Counted from the first letter of the stretch, positions 9,623 through 18,598 are shown. The stretch: DNA of 64,000 bases from Zoogloea oryzae (GCF_030161255.1 NZ_BSPX01000014.1:5453-69452), one strand, 5' to 3'. A program made the numbers and translations. Notes: generated by a model not told the origin, from the letters alone.

Positions 9623-10639
9623 CTAGGCGCAGCTGGAAAGGCCGCCAGGCCGCGTCTCGCCGTGATGCTGCCGCTTGACCCGGTACATCCGCCGGTCGGC
9701 GGTCTCGAGCAGACTATCCACGTCCAACCCGTCTGCCGGCAGCTCAGCCTTGCCGACGCTTGCGCTCAGGGCATACGAACGGCCTTCGAACTGCAGTGGC
9801 CGCGCGATCTCATCCTCGATCCGGTGCATCAGCATCTCTCCCCCTTCGGGCAGATCAACCGGCGAGAAGATCATCCCGAACTCGTCGCCCCCGAGACGGG
9901 CAACGGTGTCGGATTCCCGCGCACAGGCGGTGAGGCGACGGGCGACCTCCATGATCGCGGCGTCCCCCACCCGATGCCCGTAGGAATCGTTGAGGTGTTT
10001 CAGCCCGTCCATGTCGATCATCAGCACGCTGGCCGGGCGCTTGTCCCGCCGGTGCAGCGCCAGCGTATTGCGCAGCCGCTCGATGTAGAACGCCCGGTTG
10101 GCCAGCCCCGTCATGGCGTCGTGGGTGGCCTTGTAGAACAGCTCATCGACGTTGTACTTCGCCGCGAAATACATCACTGCGCCCACCACCTCCGACAGCA
10201 GACGCAGCGCCCGCACGTCCACATCGCGGAACTTGTCCGGCTGCCGCGACATCGCCTTCAGCACGCCCACCGCTTCACCCTCATGCCGGAGCGGCACCAC
10301 GATCATCGACCGCAGCCCCACCGCGCGGCACGCGTCCCGGTCGACCCGCGGATCGCTCTCCGAATCCCGGCAATGCAGGATCTCGCCGGATCTCACGCAC
10401 AGGCAGGACAAGCTCTCCCCTACCTTCAAGCGCAAACCCAACTGGCTGGCAGCGATGCCCGCGCCAGCCCGATAGACCATCTCTTCGCCATCGGCGAGCT
10501 CGATGGCGGCACCATCCGCCTCAATCAGCCCCAGCGTACGCTCGACCACCAAGGCCATCGTTGCGGTCAGATCCAGCCCAAGCCGGGCGATCTCGGCCTG
10601 GATGGCAATGATGTCCAGCAACTGCTCTTTTGAAGGCAT
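9623..10639 (-). CDS. GAF-GGDEF diguanylate cyclase
   Basis: 338 residues from the ATG at 10639, chosen because a GAGAG ribosome site lies eight bases upstream. A GTG at 10684 would add 15 residues but has poor spacing. An N-terminal GAF domain (about 25-165) is followed by a GGDEF domain with intact RLGGDEF. An RxxD inhibitory site (RESD) stands five residues before the GGDEF motif, so an active, product-inhibited c-di-GMP synthase is expected. No membrane segment is seen, so the GAF domain probably senses a cytoplasmic ligand. It converges with the hemerythrin kinase, with 38 bases between the stops. Confidence 0.88.
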   Translation of the reverse strand: MPSKEQLLDIIAIQAEIARLGLDLTATMALVVERTLGLIEADGAAIELADGEEMVYRAGAGIAASQLGLRLKVGESLSCLCVRSGEILHCRDSESDPRVDRDACRAVGLRSMIVVPLRHEGEAVGVLKAMSRQPDKFRDVDVRALRLLSEVVGAVMYFAAKYNVDELFYKATHDAMTGLANRAFYIERLRNTLALHRRDKRPASVLMIDMDGLKHLNDSYGHRVGDAAIMEVARRLTACARESDTVARLGGDEFGMIFSPVDLPEGGEMLMHRIEDEIARPLQFEGRSYALSASVGKAELPADGLDVDSLLETADRRMYRVKRQHHGETRPGGLSSCA

Positions 10640-10761
10640 GCGCAATCTCTCGACGGCAAGGCTTTTTGTATGAAAACTATACACCTTTAGTCATAGAGGG
10701 AACTTGATAAGTCTCTAATGTGTCAGGGATTCACGACACTCTTGCGGTCGCCGCCGCGTAC

Positions 10762-10795
10762 GATCCATCGACACGACCGGCTCGCCCGATGGATC
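10762..10795. repeat. Inverted repeat in a gene-free gap
   Basis: GATCCATCG and CGATGGATC form perfect 9-base arms around a 16-base spacer, with AGTTTT just after on the plus strand. It lies in the 10640-10972 gap, which holds no credible gene. It could be a weak terminator or a protein-binding site. Confidence 0.45.
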
Positions 10796-10892
10796 AGTTT
10801 TGGCAGACGCAGGGGCCCTGCCATTAATCGGCGTGATGCAGATGAAGTCGGGAAAGCGCCGCTTCCAGACACGCCAGACCTACCCGCGCATC

Positions 10893-10924
10893 GCGAGGTC
10901 GACACCAACCATGGTCGACCTCGC
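10893..10924. repeat. Second inverted repeat, 11-bp arms
   Basis: GCGAGGTCGAC and GTCGACCTCGC flank a ten-base loop. It lies about 50 bases beyond the stop of the YnfA gene. There is no T-run, so a factor-dependent terminator or mRNA-end hairpin is possible. Nothing else is recognised in this gap. Confidence 0.45.
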
Positions 10925-10972
10925 CGTCGGATCTGAATGTCGACTCCGACATTGCGCGTGCCCGCGCGACCT

Positions 10973-11302
10973 TCAGCGCCCCGGCTGCACCACGATCACC
11001 CCCATCCCCACCAGCGCGATCACCGCGCCGGCTACATCCCAGCGCGTCAGCGCGACGCCATCCACAAAGCGCAGCCACAGCAGCGCAACGCCGATGTACA
11101 TCCCGCCGTAGGCGGCGTAGGTGCGGCCCGCGGCGGTGGGGTGGAGGGTGAGCAGCCATGCGAACAGGCCGAGGGAAAGCGCCGCCGGCAGCAGCAGGAA
11201 TGCACTCTTGCCCTGCCGCAGCACGAGCCACGGCAGGTAGCAGCCGATGATCTCGGCGAGGGCGGTGACGGCGAAGAGGGCGCTTGCACGTAGCAGGTCC
11301 AT
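10973..11302 (-). CDS. YnfA/UPF0060 small membrane protein
   Basis: 109 residues with four hydrophobic helices, ATG preceded by GGAG. Family signatures are AEIIGCYLPW near residue 15 and the segment GRTYAAYGGMYIGVALLW near 60. UPF0060 (YnfA) proteins resemble small multidrug resistance transporters; the physiological substrate is not settled. Length equals the family norm. It stands alone, upstream of the duplication scar. Confidence 0.9.
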   Translation of the reverse strand: MDLLRASALFAVTALAEIIGCYLPWLVLRQGKSAFLLLPAALSLGLFAWLLTLHPTAAGRTYAAYGGMYIGVALLWLRFVDGVALTRWDVAGAVIALVGMGVIVVQPGR

Positions 11303-11410
11303 GGTGATCTCCGGTTGCTTGCCGGAGGCATTCTGGCACGACGACGTTGGACACCCCCTTGCGCTGGATGCGCGCCGGCCCGGATGACGCCCCGGGCAGC
11401 GCGCGGGCGC

Positions 11411-11490
11411 TTATTTGGTTGCGTCGGGCTTGCTGCGGCGCACCGGCTTGCGGTCGGATTTCTTCTTCAGGCCCACGGCGACGACTTCGT
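11411..11490 (-). pseudogene. Orphan C-terminal gene fragment, unidentified
   Basis: On the minus strand a reading ends in a lysine/arginine-rich tail (GLKKKSDRKPVRRSKPDATK) and a TAA stop. Toward its 5' side the frame runs straight into the antisense of the copied lldP segment, so the upstream part of the gene seems lost at the junction near 11490. The tail looks like a genuine basic C-terminus rather than random frame, but the parent family is not recognised. It may also be chance coding potential. Confidence 0.35.
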
Positions 11491-11662
11491 CGGCAAGATG
11501 ATCTCTCCGCAGTCCATCGCCGTCGCCTGCGCGGCCGTCGGCCTGGTGGGCAAGGAATCGGATCTGTTCCGCTTCACCCTCAAGCACAGCCTGATGTTTG
11601 CCGCCATGGTGGGCATCATCACCACCCTGCAGGCCTACGTGTTCACCTGGATGATCCCGTAA
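11491..11662 (+). pseudogene. Truncated lldP copy (last 57 codons)
   Basis: The sequence from GKMISPQSIAVA to the stop codon duplicates the C-terminus of lldP (6129-6300) with identical protein sequence. Four substitutions in the coding part are all at third positions and all silent, so this piece descends from an lldP paralogue that was under selection before truncation. An open frame from 11315 joins it to unrelated DNA and is not a credible gene. No start, ribosome site or membrane domain remains. Confidence 0.9.
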
Positions 11663-11713
11663 GCAAAGCACGACAAGTTCCAGGATGGGGATTGCGTTCC
11701 CCTGGGAGCCTCG

Positions 11714-11747
11714 ACGGCGGCCGGAGAAATCCGGTCGCCGTTTTTTT
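11714..11747 (+). terminator. Duplicated lldP-type terminator
   Basis: Same 12-bp stem, GAAA loop and seven T as at 6352-6385. It is intact here although the gene it served is reduced to a stump. Confidence 0.85.
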
Positions 11748-11882
11748 GTTCGTGGGCTCATTCCACCGACCAGGCATTGCCAATTTTCCCGATGCATTTT
11801 CTGAAACATGACCTATAAATGATTGAGATTGCATTGTGCAAGGCAGCATTCCACCGTCACCCCCTGCTTTAGGAGCCTCCTC

Positions 11883-12875
11883 ATGCTCAACACCACCTTC
11901 GAACTCCTGCCCAAGATCTGGCTGACCGACTCGACCGCTGCCAGTGCCCGCGGCCTGTCCCCCGCGTTCCCTCCGCCGGTGCTTGAAGGGTTGCGCAAGC
12001 GCAATGCCTCGCTGGACACCTTCTTCTATGACGTCACGAAGATCAACGACGCCGAACAGGCGCTGCTGCTCCCCTACAAGGCCGAAGAAGGCGCCATCGT
12101 CGTCGTCCCGCCCAGCGGCATGGGTGAGATCACCATCCACCACAGCGCTGCAGAGTTCAAGGACGATGCGCCCGGCCAGCTGGACACCCTGGTCGTCGCC
12201 GGGGTTGGCAGTTCGGCACTGGGCACCGCCGCCCTTGCCCGCAACGTAGCCGACGCCCTCGGCAAGACGGTGGTCGGCGTTGTCTCCGGCTACGGGCTTG
12301 CCGATCTGCCCTTCGAGGCGATGGGCGGGTATTTCATGTTCGGGGGGCTCAGCCGCCTGCGCCACAAGTTCCACCAGCTTCAACATCTCGCGCAGGCCAG
12401 CGGCCCTTCCGCACCTTCCGCTGCGGCAAGCCTCGACAGCACAGCAGCCAGCAGCGAAGCCAGCGGCAAGAACATCATCGCGACCGTACAGCTCAGCCCC
12501 GACACCCACGCGGTCAAGGCTTTGCTCGGTGACACCCGCTTCCGGTTCCGGCTGCTGGTCGGGCACTCCAAAGGGAATTACGTCATCGCCGAAGCCCTCG
12601 AGGGGATGCGCATCTCGGCCCCCGCCCGCTTCAAGGCCATCGCCCCCAAGCTTCACATCGTCAACATCAGCGCCCGCAGCGAACTGCCCGATGGCTGCGG
12701 AAACGTCATCAATGTGATGGGCGCAATCGACAACTTCGGGCTGCTCAATTCGGTTCCCAGCCTTGAACCCTTCGACGTCACCCCCTTTGGCTGGCACCAC
12801 ACGAACACCGAGCTTGCCCTCTCGCTCAACGTCACCGAGATCATCCGGGGCCTCATCCAAGCGCAACGCATCTGA
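11883..12875 (+). CDS. Hypothetical protein with serine-hydrolase-like GHSKG motif
   Basis: 330 residues from ATG 11883, set by AGGAG eight bases upstream; a longer frame to 11823 lacks a ribosome site. I do not recognise the family. A nucleophile-elbow-like motif (VGHSKGNY, Ser229) and a later NISARSELPDG...HH region suggest an alpha/beta-hydrolase fold with possible Ser-Asp-His residues. An Ala/Ser-rich insert lies at about 175-195. No signal peptide is seen. It stands alone between the lldP stump and a stem-loop at 12882. Confidence 0.7.
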   Translation: MLNTTFELLPKIWLTDSTAASARGLSPAFPPPVLEGLRKRNASLDTFFYDVTKINDAEQALLLPYKAEEGAIVVVPPSGMGEITIHHSAAEFKDDAPGQLDTLVVAGVGSSALGTAALARNVADALGKTVVGVVSGYGLADLPFEAMGGYFMFGGLSRLRHKFHQLQHLAQASGPSAPSAAASLDSTAASSEASGKNIIATVQLSPDTHAVKALLGDTRFRFRLLVGHSKGNYVIAEALEGMRISAPARFKAIAPKLHIVNISARSELPDGCGNVINVMGAIDNFGLLNSVPSLEPFDVTPFGWHHTNTELALSLNVTEIIRGLIQAQRI

Positions 12876-12881
12876 ATCCGC

Positions 12882-12908
12882 CACCTGTCGAATCACCCTC
12901 GACAGGTG
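12882..12908 (+). terminator. Stem-loop after the hydrolase-like gene
   Basis: CACCTGTCGA and TCGACAGGTG form a perfect 10-bp stem with a seven-base loop, six bases after the stop. There is no T-run, so it would be an atypical or Rho-assisted terminator. Confidence 0.5.
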
Positions 12909-13024
12909 CGCCCCAGCGACCGCCACCACACGGTCGCAGCCTTCAGCCCCGCAGCCGGCAGCGCCGGCGAGGCTGTGAAACAATCGCTCCCGGCCCCTTC
13001 GCCTGCAATCCCCTACTCCGCCCC

Positions 13025-13714
13025 ATGACCACGCCCTTCGTGATTCCTCCCGCATCCACCCAGTTCCTGCTGTGCATCGCTGCCGATTGGGATTCGCCCG
13101 CTGGCGAGCTGCAGTGCTTCACCCGCAACGCCGACGGCAACTGGCAGCCGGCCTTTGCGCCGCTGCCGGTGATGCTGGGACGGAGCGGCCTGGCGTGGGG
13201 GCGCGGGCTGCATCCGCTGATGGCCGGCACCGCCAAGCAGGAAGGCGACGGACGGGCGCCGGCGGGGGTGTTTGCGATCACCGCGCTGTTCGGCTACGCG
13301 CCCGCCGACGCTCCCCTGCCCCGGGCCGCCCGCCTGCCCTATCACCCGGCCCGGCCGGGGCTCAAGTGTGTGGATGATCCGAAGTCCGGCCACTACAACT
13401 GCATCGTGGATGCCGCAGGCGTGCCCAGCGACTGGGCGAGCTGCGAAGACATGCTGCGGGACGACCGGCGCTACGAACTGGGCGCGGTGGTGGCCCACAA
13501 CATGAACCCACCGCTGCCCGGGGCGGGTTCGTGCATCTTCCTGCACGTGTGGGAGACGCCGGAGACGCCCACCTCGGGCTGCACCGCGATGGTGCTGGAC
13601 CACATGGAGGAGATCGCCCGGTGGCTGGATGCGGCCCGGGCGCCGGTGCTGGTGCAGCTGCCCGAATCCGAATACGCCCGCCACCAGCAGGCGTGGGGGC
13701 TGCCCCGGCGGTGA
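13025..13714 (+). CDS. L,D-transpeptidase (YkuD) family protein
   Basis: 229 residues. The C-terminal half carries the YkuD catalytic signature: H174 in IFLHVWE and the cysteine of TSGCTAM (C186), spaced as in L,D-transpeptidases. These enzymes cross-link peptidoglycan or attach proteins to it. No N-terminal signal peptide is visible, unlike most family members, so a cytoplasmic or otherwise exported role remains open. The start ATG lacks an obvious Shine-Dalgarno. The next gene follows after 85 bases on the same strand. Confidence 0.82.
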   Translation: MTTPFVIPPASTQFLLCIAADWDSPAGELQCFTRNADGNWQPAFAPLPVMLGRSGLAWGRGLHPLMAGTAKQEGDGRAPAGVFAITALFGYAPADAPLPRAARLPYHPARPGLKCVDDPKSGHYNCIVDAAGVPSDWASCEDMLRDDRRYELGAVVAHNMNPPLPGAGSCIFLHVWETPETPTSGCTAMVLDHMEEIARWLDAARAPVLVQLPESEYARHQQAWGLPRR

Positions 13715-13799
13715 CACCGGCCAGCGCCGCCGATAGACTCCCAGCCTTTCCATCCTTCATCGGCCCCGTCATCCGACTGGCGTGGCCGTCATCGTCATC

Positions 13800-15050
13800 G
13801 TGCTCAACCGCATCTGGGTTGCCTTCGTGCTGGTGGGATTTGCCGCAACGCTGGCGCAGACCATGCAGGGCGATCTGCAGCTGTTCTCCCGCGTGCTCAC
13901 CGGGCTGTTCGACACCGCAAAAACGGGCTTCGACATCGCCATCGGGCTGGTGGGGGTGATGAGCCTGTGGCTGGGGGTGATGAAGATCGGCGAGAAGGGC
14001 GGGCTGATCCAGCGCTTCGGGCGACTGGTGGCGCCCTTCTTCCGGCGCGTGTTTCCAGACATCCCCCCGGGCCACCCGGCCAGCGGCAGCATCGTGATGA
14101 ACGTCTCCGCCAACATGCTGGGGCTGGATAACGCCGCCACGCCGCTGGGTTTGAAGGCAATGCGCGAGCTGCAGGAGATCAACCCGCACAAAGACACCGC
14201 CAGCAACCCGATGATCATGTTCCTGGTGCTCAACACCGCGGGCATCACCCTGATCCCCACCTCGGTGATCGCGATCCGCCAGAGCATGGCGGTGCAACAG
14301 GGGCTGGTGGGCTTCAACGCGGCGGACATCTTCCTGCCCACGCTGCTGTCCACCTTCATCTCGTTCTGCGCGGGGCTCGTCGCGGTGGCCGCGTGGCAGC
14401 GCATCAACCTGCTGTCGGGCCCGGTGCTGGCGTTCTTTGCCGGCTTCGCGGCGCTCATGGGCGGGCTCTACGCGTGGCTCGCCCCGATGCCGCCGGAGAC
14501 GATGGCGCAGATGATCGGGCTGCTCGGCAGCGGCATCATCGTGTCGATCATCGTGCTCTTCGTGGGCGTGGCGGCGCTGCGGGGCGTGGATGTGTACGAG
14601 AGCTTCGTGGAGGGCGCGAAGGAAGGCTTCGGGGTGGCGGTGCAGATCATCCCCTACCTGATCGCGATGCTGGTGGCGATCTCGATCTTCCGCACCAGCG
14701 GCTGCATGGGCTATCTGGTGGACGGCATCCGCAGCGTGGTGATCGCCCTCGGGCTCAACGCCGATTTTGTTCCGGCGCTGCCGGTGGGGCTGATGAAGAC
14801 CCTATCGGGAAGCGGCGCCCGCGGATTGATGGTGGACGTGATGACCACCTATGGCGTGGATTCCTTCCAGGGAAAGCTCGCGGCAATCATCCAGGGCTCC
14901 ACCGAGACCACCTTCTACGTGCTGGCGGTTTATTTTGGCAGCGTGAACATCACGAAGACCCGCTACGCCGTGGCCTGCGGGCTGATCGCCGATTTCGTGG
15001 GGCTGATCGGGGCGATTCTGGTGGGCTACCTGTTCTATCACGGGGGCTGA
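13800..15050 (+). CDS. SpmA-SpmB fusion (nucleoside-recognition/Gate domain) membrane protein
   Basis: About 416 residues with roughly ten hydrophobic helices. Two Gate-type halves are visible. The first (SpmA-like) has LGLDNAATPLGLKAM near 120, and the second (SpmB-like) has LMKTLSGSGARGLM near 330 and IIQGSTETTFYVLA near 365. In Bacillus, SpmA and SpmB are separate spore maturation proteins; single-chain fusions occur in non-sporulating proteobacteria, where the function is unknown (transport is suspected). The GTG at 13800 fits the family start (LNRIW); an in-frame GTG at 13782 adds six residues. Confidence 0.85.
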   Translation: MLNRIWVAFVLVGFAATLAQTMQGDLQLFSRVLTGLFDTAKTGFDIAIGLVGVMSLWLGVMKIGEKGGLIQRFGRLVAPFFRRVFPDIPPGHPASGSIVMNVSANMLGLDNAATPLGLKAMRELQEINPHKDTASNPMIMFLVLNTAGITLIPTSVIAIRQSMAVQQGLVGFNAADIFLPTLLSTFISFCAGLVAVAAWQRINLLSGPVLAFFAGFAALMGGLYAWLAPMPPETMAQMIGLLGSGIIVSIIVLFVGVAALRGVDVYESFVEGAKEGFGVAVQIIPYLIAMLVAISIFRTSGCMGYLVDGIRSVVIALGLNADFVPALPVGLMKTLSGSGARGLMVDVMTTYGVDSFQGKLAAIIQGSTETTFYVLAVYFGSVNITKTRYAVACGLIADFVGLIGAILVGYLFYHGG

Positions 15051-15292
15051 CGCCGTCCCTGGCGAACGCGCAGGGCACCAATTGACGATGTTTTGCAAAA
15101 TGCGGCCGGCGGATTTCGTCCGGGCCAGGGCTGGCTCGATAAGCTGCGCATCCGCCCATGTCCGCACCAGGGGCACCTGCCTTTTCCGGTTCCGCCGCGT
15201 CCCGCCAATTGCGTCGAAACCAGGCACCCGGAGTGGGCAGTGGAAATAATCCGCGACGCCTTACCGCGATCGCTCGCACGCCAGCCTGCCCC

Positions 15293-17131
15293 ATGCCACC
15301 CAATGATGTGATTTCGGTCGAAACCAAGACGGAGCGCCAGATGCTGGTGCTGATCTTGCGGCATGGCAAGTCGTCCTTCTTCCTCAATCTGCTCGCCTCG
15401 GCCGGGCTTGCCCTCGGCGCCCTGGGCCAGTGGCAGGGCGGGCTGATCCACCCCCTGGCCTGGCTGATCGGCGTGACGCTGATCAACACGCCCCCCCATG
15501 TGATGGCCATTCCTTACGTGAAGACCATGGCCTTTGTGGACGATGGCGCGGCCTACCAGGCCATCAGGGGCATCCAGTATTGGGGGACGATCCTGATGGG
15601 GGCCGGATGGAGCGCGGGGATCGTGCTCTACGGGCCGTCGGGCGGCATCGAGTTCCGGCTCTTCCTGGCGGCGCTGCTATCCGGCATGTGCGCCGGCGCC
15701 ATTTCAAGGCTCAACGGCGAGAAGCCGTATTACCAGTGGTTCCTGGGCCTGCTCGTCGTGCCCCTGATCACCATCAACCTCATCAAGGGCACCCACCTGG
15801 ATTACCTCATCAGCATCGCCGCGGTGCTGTACGTGTACGCGATGCTGGAAAACGCGCGCAACCACAACGAGGCCCTGCGCACCGCGCTGAAACTGGGTTT
15901 CGAGCGCCTGTCGCTGCTCGCCGCATCCCGCGAGGCGCTGGCCCAGGCCGAGCAGGCGAGCAAGGTGAAGAGCCAGTTCCTGGCCAACATGAGCCACGAG
16001 ATCCGTACCCCGATCAACGCCATCCTCGGCATCGCCCAGGTGATGCTGCGCGGCGAGGTGAGCCCCGCCCAGGCCCGCCAGCTGCGACGCATCGACGTGG
16101 CGGCCGAGCATCTGGCCGGCGTCATCAACGACATCCTCGACCTGTCGAAGATCGAGGCCGGCAAGATGCGCATCGAGAAGAGCGAGCTCGACATCGCCGA
16201 GGTCACCGAGCGGGTGACGACGCTGGTGCTGAAGGACGTGGCGGCCAAGGGCTTGCGCCTCACCGTCGATTGCGAGCCCCTGCCCCGCAAGCTGGTGGGC
16301 GACAGCGTGCGGCTGACCCAGGCGCTGCTCAACTACACCACCAACGCGGTGAAGTTCACCCCCAGGGGCAGCGTGACGATCCGTGTGCGCCGCGGCGCCG
16401 AAACCGCGCAGCGCATCCTGCTGCGCTTCGAGGTGGAGGACACCGGCATCGGCATTCCGCCCGAGCACTTCGGCCGCTTGTTCACCGCCTTCGAGCAGGG
16501 CGATGCGTCCACCACCCGCGCCTTCGGCGGCAGCGGCCTGGGGCTGGTGATCACGCAGCATCTGGCGAGGCTGATGGACGGGGAGGTCGGCGGCCACAGC
16601 GAACCGGGGGTCGGCAGCACCTTCTGGTTCACCGCCTGGCTGGACAAGCCTCACACAACGCCCGACGCCCACCGGATGAACATCTCCCTCGACGAGGCCG
16701 AGCACACCCTGCGCCGCGACTACGCCGGCCGGCGCGTGCTGCTGGCCGACGACGACGCGGGCAACCGCGAGCTGGCGGCCGAGATCTTCCAGCTTGCCGG
16801 CCTGCAGCTCGACATGGCCTGCGCTGGCGACGAGGCCGTGGCCATGGCCGAGCGCACCCAGTACGATCTCGTGCTGATGGACATGCGCATGCCGCGGATG
16901 GACGGGCTGGAGGCCACGCGGCGCATGCGCAGCCTGCCCGGCTACCGGAAGACGGCGATCCTGGCGATGACCGGCAACGCCTTTCAGGAAGACCGGGAGC
17001 GATGCCTGGAAGCCGGCATGAATGACTTCATCGCCAAGCCGGTGCGGCTGGAGGCGCTGTATTCGAAGCTGCTCGAATGGCTGCCCAGCGCCGGTGAGGG
17101 CCGCGGGCGGCGATGTGGTCAGCATTGGTGA
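15293..17131 (+). CDS. Membrane hybrid sensor histidine kinase
   Basis: About 612 residues. Five or six hydrophobic segments occupy residues 20-190, with no recognisable periplasmic sensor. They are followed by a coiled coil, HisKA (FLANMSHEIRTPIN, H235), HATPase (EDTGIGIPP, GGSGLGLVI) and a receiver (LMDMRMPRMDG, D530; AKPV). The kinase-receiver part closely resembles that of the hemerythrin kinase at 6618, suggesting shared ancestry. The start is uncertain: ATG 15293 is used, while ATG 15341 has a better ribosome site (GGAG six bases away) and would drop 16 residues. No adjacent output protein is in the same operon for certain; a kinase/regulator pair follows 100 bases later. Confidence 0.85.
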   Translation: MPPNDVISVETKTERQMLVLILRHGKSSFFLNLLASAGLALGALGQWQGGLIHPLAWLIGVTLINTPPHVMAIPYVKTMAFVDDGAAYQAIRGIQYWGTILMGAGWSAGIVLYGPSGGIEFRLFLAALLSGMCAGAISRLNGEKPYYQWFLGLLVVPLITINLIKGTHLDYLISIAAVLYVYAMLENARNHNEALRTALKLGFERLSLLAASREALAQAEQASKVKSQFLANMSHEIRTPINAILGIAQVMLRGEVSPAQARQLRRIDVAAEHLAGVINDILDLSKIEAGKMRIEKSELDIAEVTERVTTLVLKDVAAKGLRLTVDCEPLPRKLVGDSVRLTQALLNYTTNAVKFTPRGSVTIRVRRGAETAQRILLRFEVEDTGIGIPPEHFGRLFTAFEQGDASTTRAFGGSGLGLVITQHLARLMDGEVGGHSEPGVGSTFWFTAWLDKPHTTPDAHRMNISLDEAEHTLRRDYAGRRVLLADDDAGNRELAAEIFQLAGLQLDMACAGDEAVAMAERTQYDLVLMDMRMPRMDGLEATRRMRSLPGYRKTAILAMTGNAFQEDRERCLEAGMNDFIAKPVRLEALYSKLLEWLPSAGEGRGRRCGQHW

Positions 17132-17231
17132 TTTTGTGGCCAGCCATGGCTACTCGCTTACCATCCGACGATCCTGAACGAATACCCATGCCGTGTCCCG
17201 TGCGTTCTGATCTCCAAACCAAGGCGCATCC

Positions 17232-18596
17232 ATGACCGCCGCAGCGCCTTCCCTGCCGGCATCCGGCGCGCTGCTGGCCACCGGGCTGATGGTCGGCCTC
17301 ACCGCGGCGACGGGGCTGATCAGCCTTGCCGACGGCCTGAAGCCCGGGCGCAGACGCCTGCTCGGGGTGGCGGGCCTCGCCGCGGCGTTGGGCCTCACGC
17401 TCGGCCTCACGCACGAGCCCGGCGGGCCGGTGCCAATGTTCCTGATGAGCCTGCTGCCGGGTGGCGCGCTCCTGCTGCTGCCTTTGGTGCTACGGCTCGA
17501 AGCACAGTTTCCGCGCGTCCATCACCTGCTGCCTGCCCTGGTCGGCATCACGTGGCTGCTGGCGGCGCTGAGCGTGCTGATGCTCGACCGCCTTCCGGTA
17601 GCAGCCGACTGGGGCCAGGCGCTGCTCCTGCTGGCGGTGCCGCCGGTGCTCGTTGCTGCGCTGCGCGAGACGGGCCGCGCGGAAGCCGGCGCGTGGTGGC
17701 TGCTGGTCGCCGCTGCCGGGTTGGGGACGACGGCGATCGCGCCATTCTTCGGGCCACGCAGTTTCGACATCACCGCCGCGGCAATGGCGGTGGTGGTACT
17801 CAGCCTGCACCTGGGCATGTGCGCCAGACTGGATGCCCAAGGCACGCAAAGGCGATCCGATGAAACCCGCGACCTGCTCAACCGTCAGTCCGCACGCCTG
17901 CGTGATGAACATGCCCGCTTCTTCTCATTCATCGCCCACGAGCTGCGCAGCCCGCTGGGCGTAGTGCTGGTGGGCCTCAGCAACCTCCGGCGCTCGATGC
18001 CCGACACCGAGAGCGCCGCGCGCATCGGCCGCGTCAACCATGCCGCCCAGCGCATGCGCGCCCTGATCGACCGCCACGCCCGCCTGCTCAATCTGGTGCG
18101 CAGTGACTTCGAGCCGGCGCTGTCGGCGCATTCCCCCGAACAGCCGGCCCTGGAAGCGCTGCATGCCCAGCAGCAGGCCAACCCCGAGCGGGTGTTCGAG
18201 CATACCTGTCCCGAGCACACCTTCCCGCCGGTATGGATCGACGCCGAGCTGGTGATGCTGGCCCTGTCGACGCTGCTCGAAAACGCGGTGAAGCACGCCG
18301 TCGAAGACTCGCCGATCCGGCTGGAGGTCGACGTCGGCGCAGATTCGGTCCGATATCGCGTGACCAACGACGGGCCGCCCTTGCCGCCGGAGCTGGCGGA
18401 CCCGTCCTGCGAGATCCAGCTGCCCACGAAGGATGCCCAGGGCACCCGGAGTGGCTTCGGCATCGGGCTGGCGCTGGCCTCCCGGGTGGCCCGGGTCCAT
18501 GGCGGGCACCTTGCCGGCAGGTCCGAGGCAGCACAGACAACCTTCACGCTGACCCTCCCCTTGCGGCCGCAGCACGCCCCCCGGGCACAGGAGTGA
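17232..18596 (+). CDS. Sensor histidine kinase with seven-helix N-terminus
   Basis: 454 residues. About seven hydrophobic helices fill residues 10-200, then HisKA (FFSFIAHELRSPLG, H236) and an HATPase domain (N box LLENAVKHA about 345, G box GFGIGLALA about 415). The layout resembles 7TMR-type kinases, but no extracytoplasmic sensor domain is seen. The response regulator gene starts two bases after the stop, so the two proteins form a cognate pair. Confidence 0.86.
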   Translation: MTAAAPSLPASGALLATGLMVGLTAATGLISLADGLKPGRRRLLGVAGLAAALGLTLGLTHEPGGPVPMFLMSLLPGGALLLLPLVLRLEAQFPRVHHLLPALVGITWLLAALSVLMLDRLPVAADWGQALLLLAVPPVLVAALRETGRAEAGAWWLLVAAAGLGTTAIAPFFGPRSFDITAAAMAVVVLSLHLGMCARLDAQGTQRRSDETRDLLNRQSARLRDEHARFFSFIAHELRSPLGVVLVGLSNLRRSMPDTESAARIGRVNHAAQRMRALIDRHARLLNLVRSDFEPALSAHSPEQPALEALHAQQQANPERVFEHTCPEHTFPPVWIDAELVMLALSTLLENAVKHAVEDSPIRLEVDVGADSVRYRVTNDGPPLPPELADPSCEIQLPTKDAQGTRSGFGIGLALASRVARVHGGHLAGRSEAAQTTFTLTLPLRPQHAPRAQE

Positions 18597-18598
18597 CG

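Larger units (their letters stand above)
11491..11747 (+). repeat. 257-bp duplicated segment, truncated copy
   Basis: This is the partner of 6129-6385. Coding, untranslated and terminator sequence are all preserved in length. The left border at about 11490 abuts unrelated sequence. The right border is just after the T-run. No flanking target duplication or transposase is visible. Confidence 0.92.

Noticed and set aside
7100..10633. 1177-codon plus-strand frame
   Set aside because: Runs out of frame through the hemerythrin kinase and antisense through the cyclase gene; composition artefact.
11315..11662. 115-codon ORF with LldP-like C-terminus
   Set aside because: Only the last 57 codons are LldP; the front is unrelated DNA with no ribosome site. 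Treated as a pseudogene fragment.
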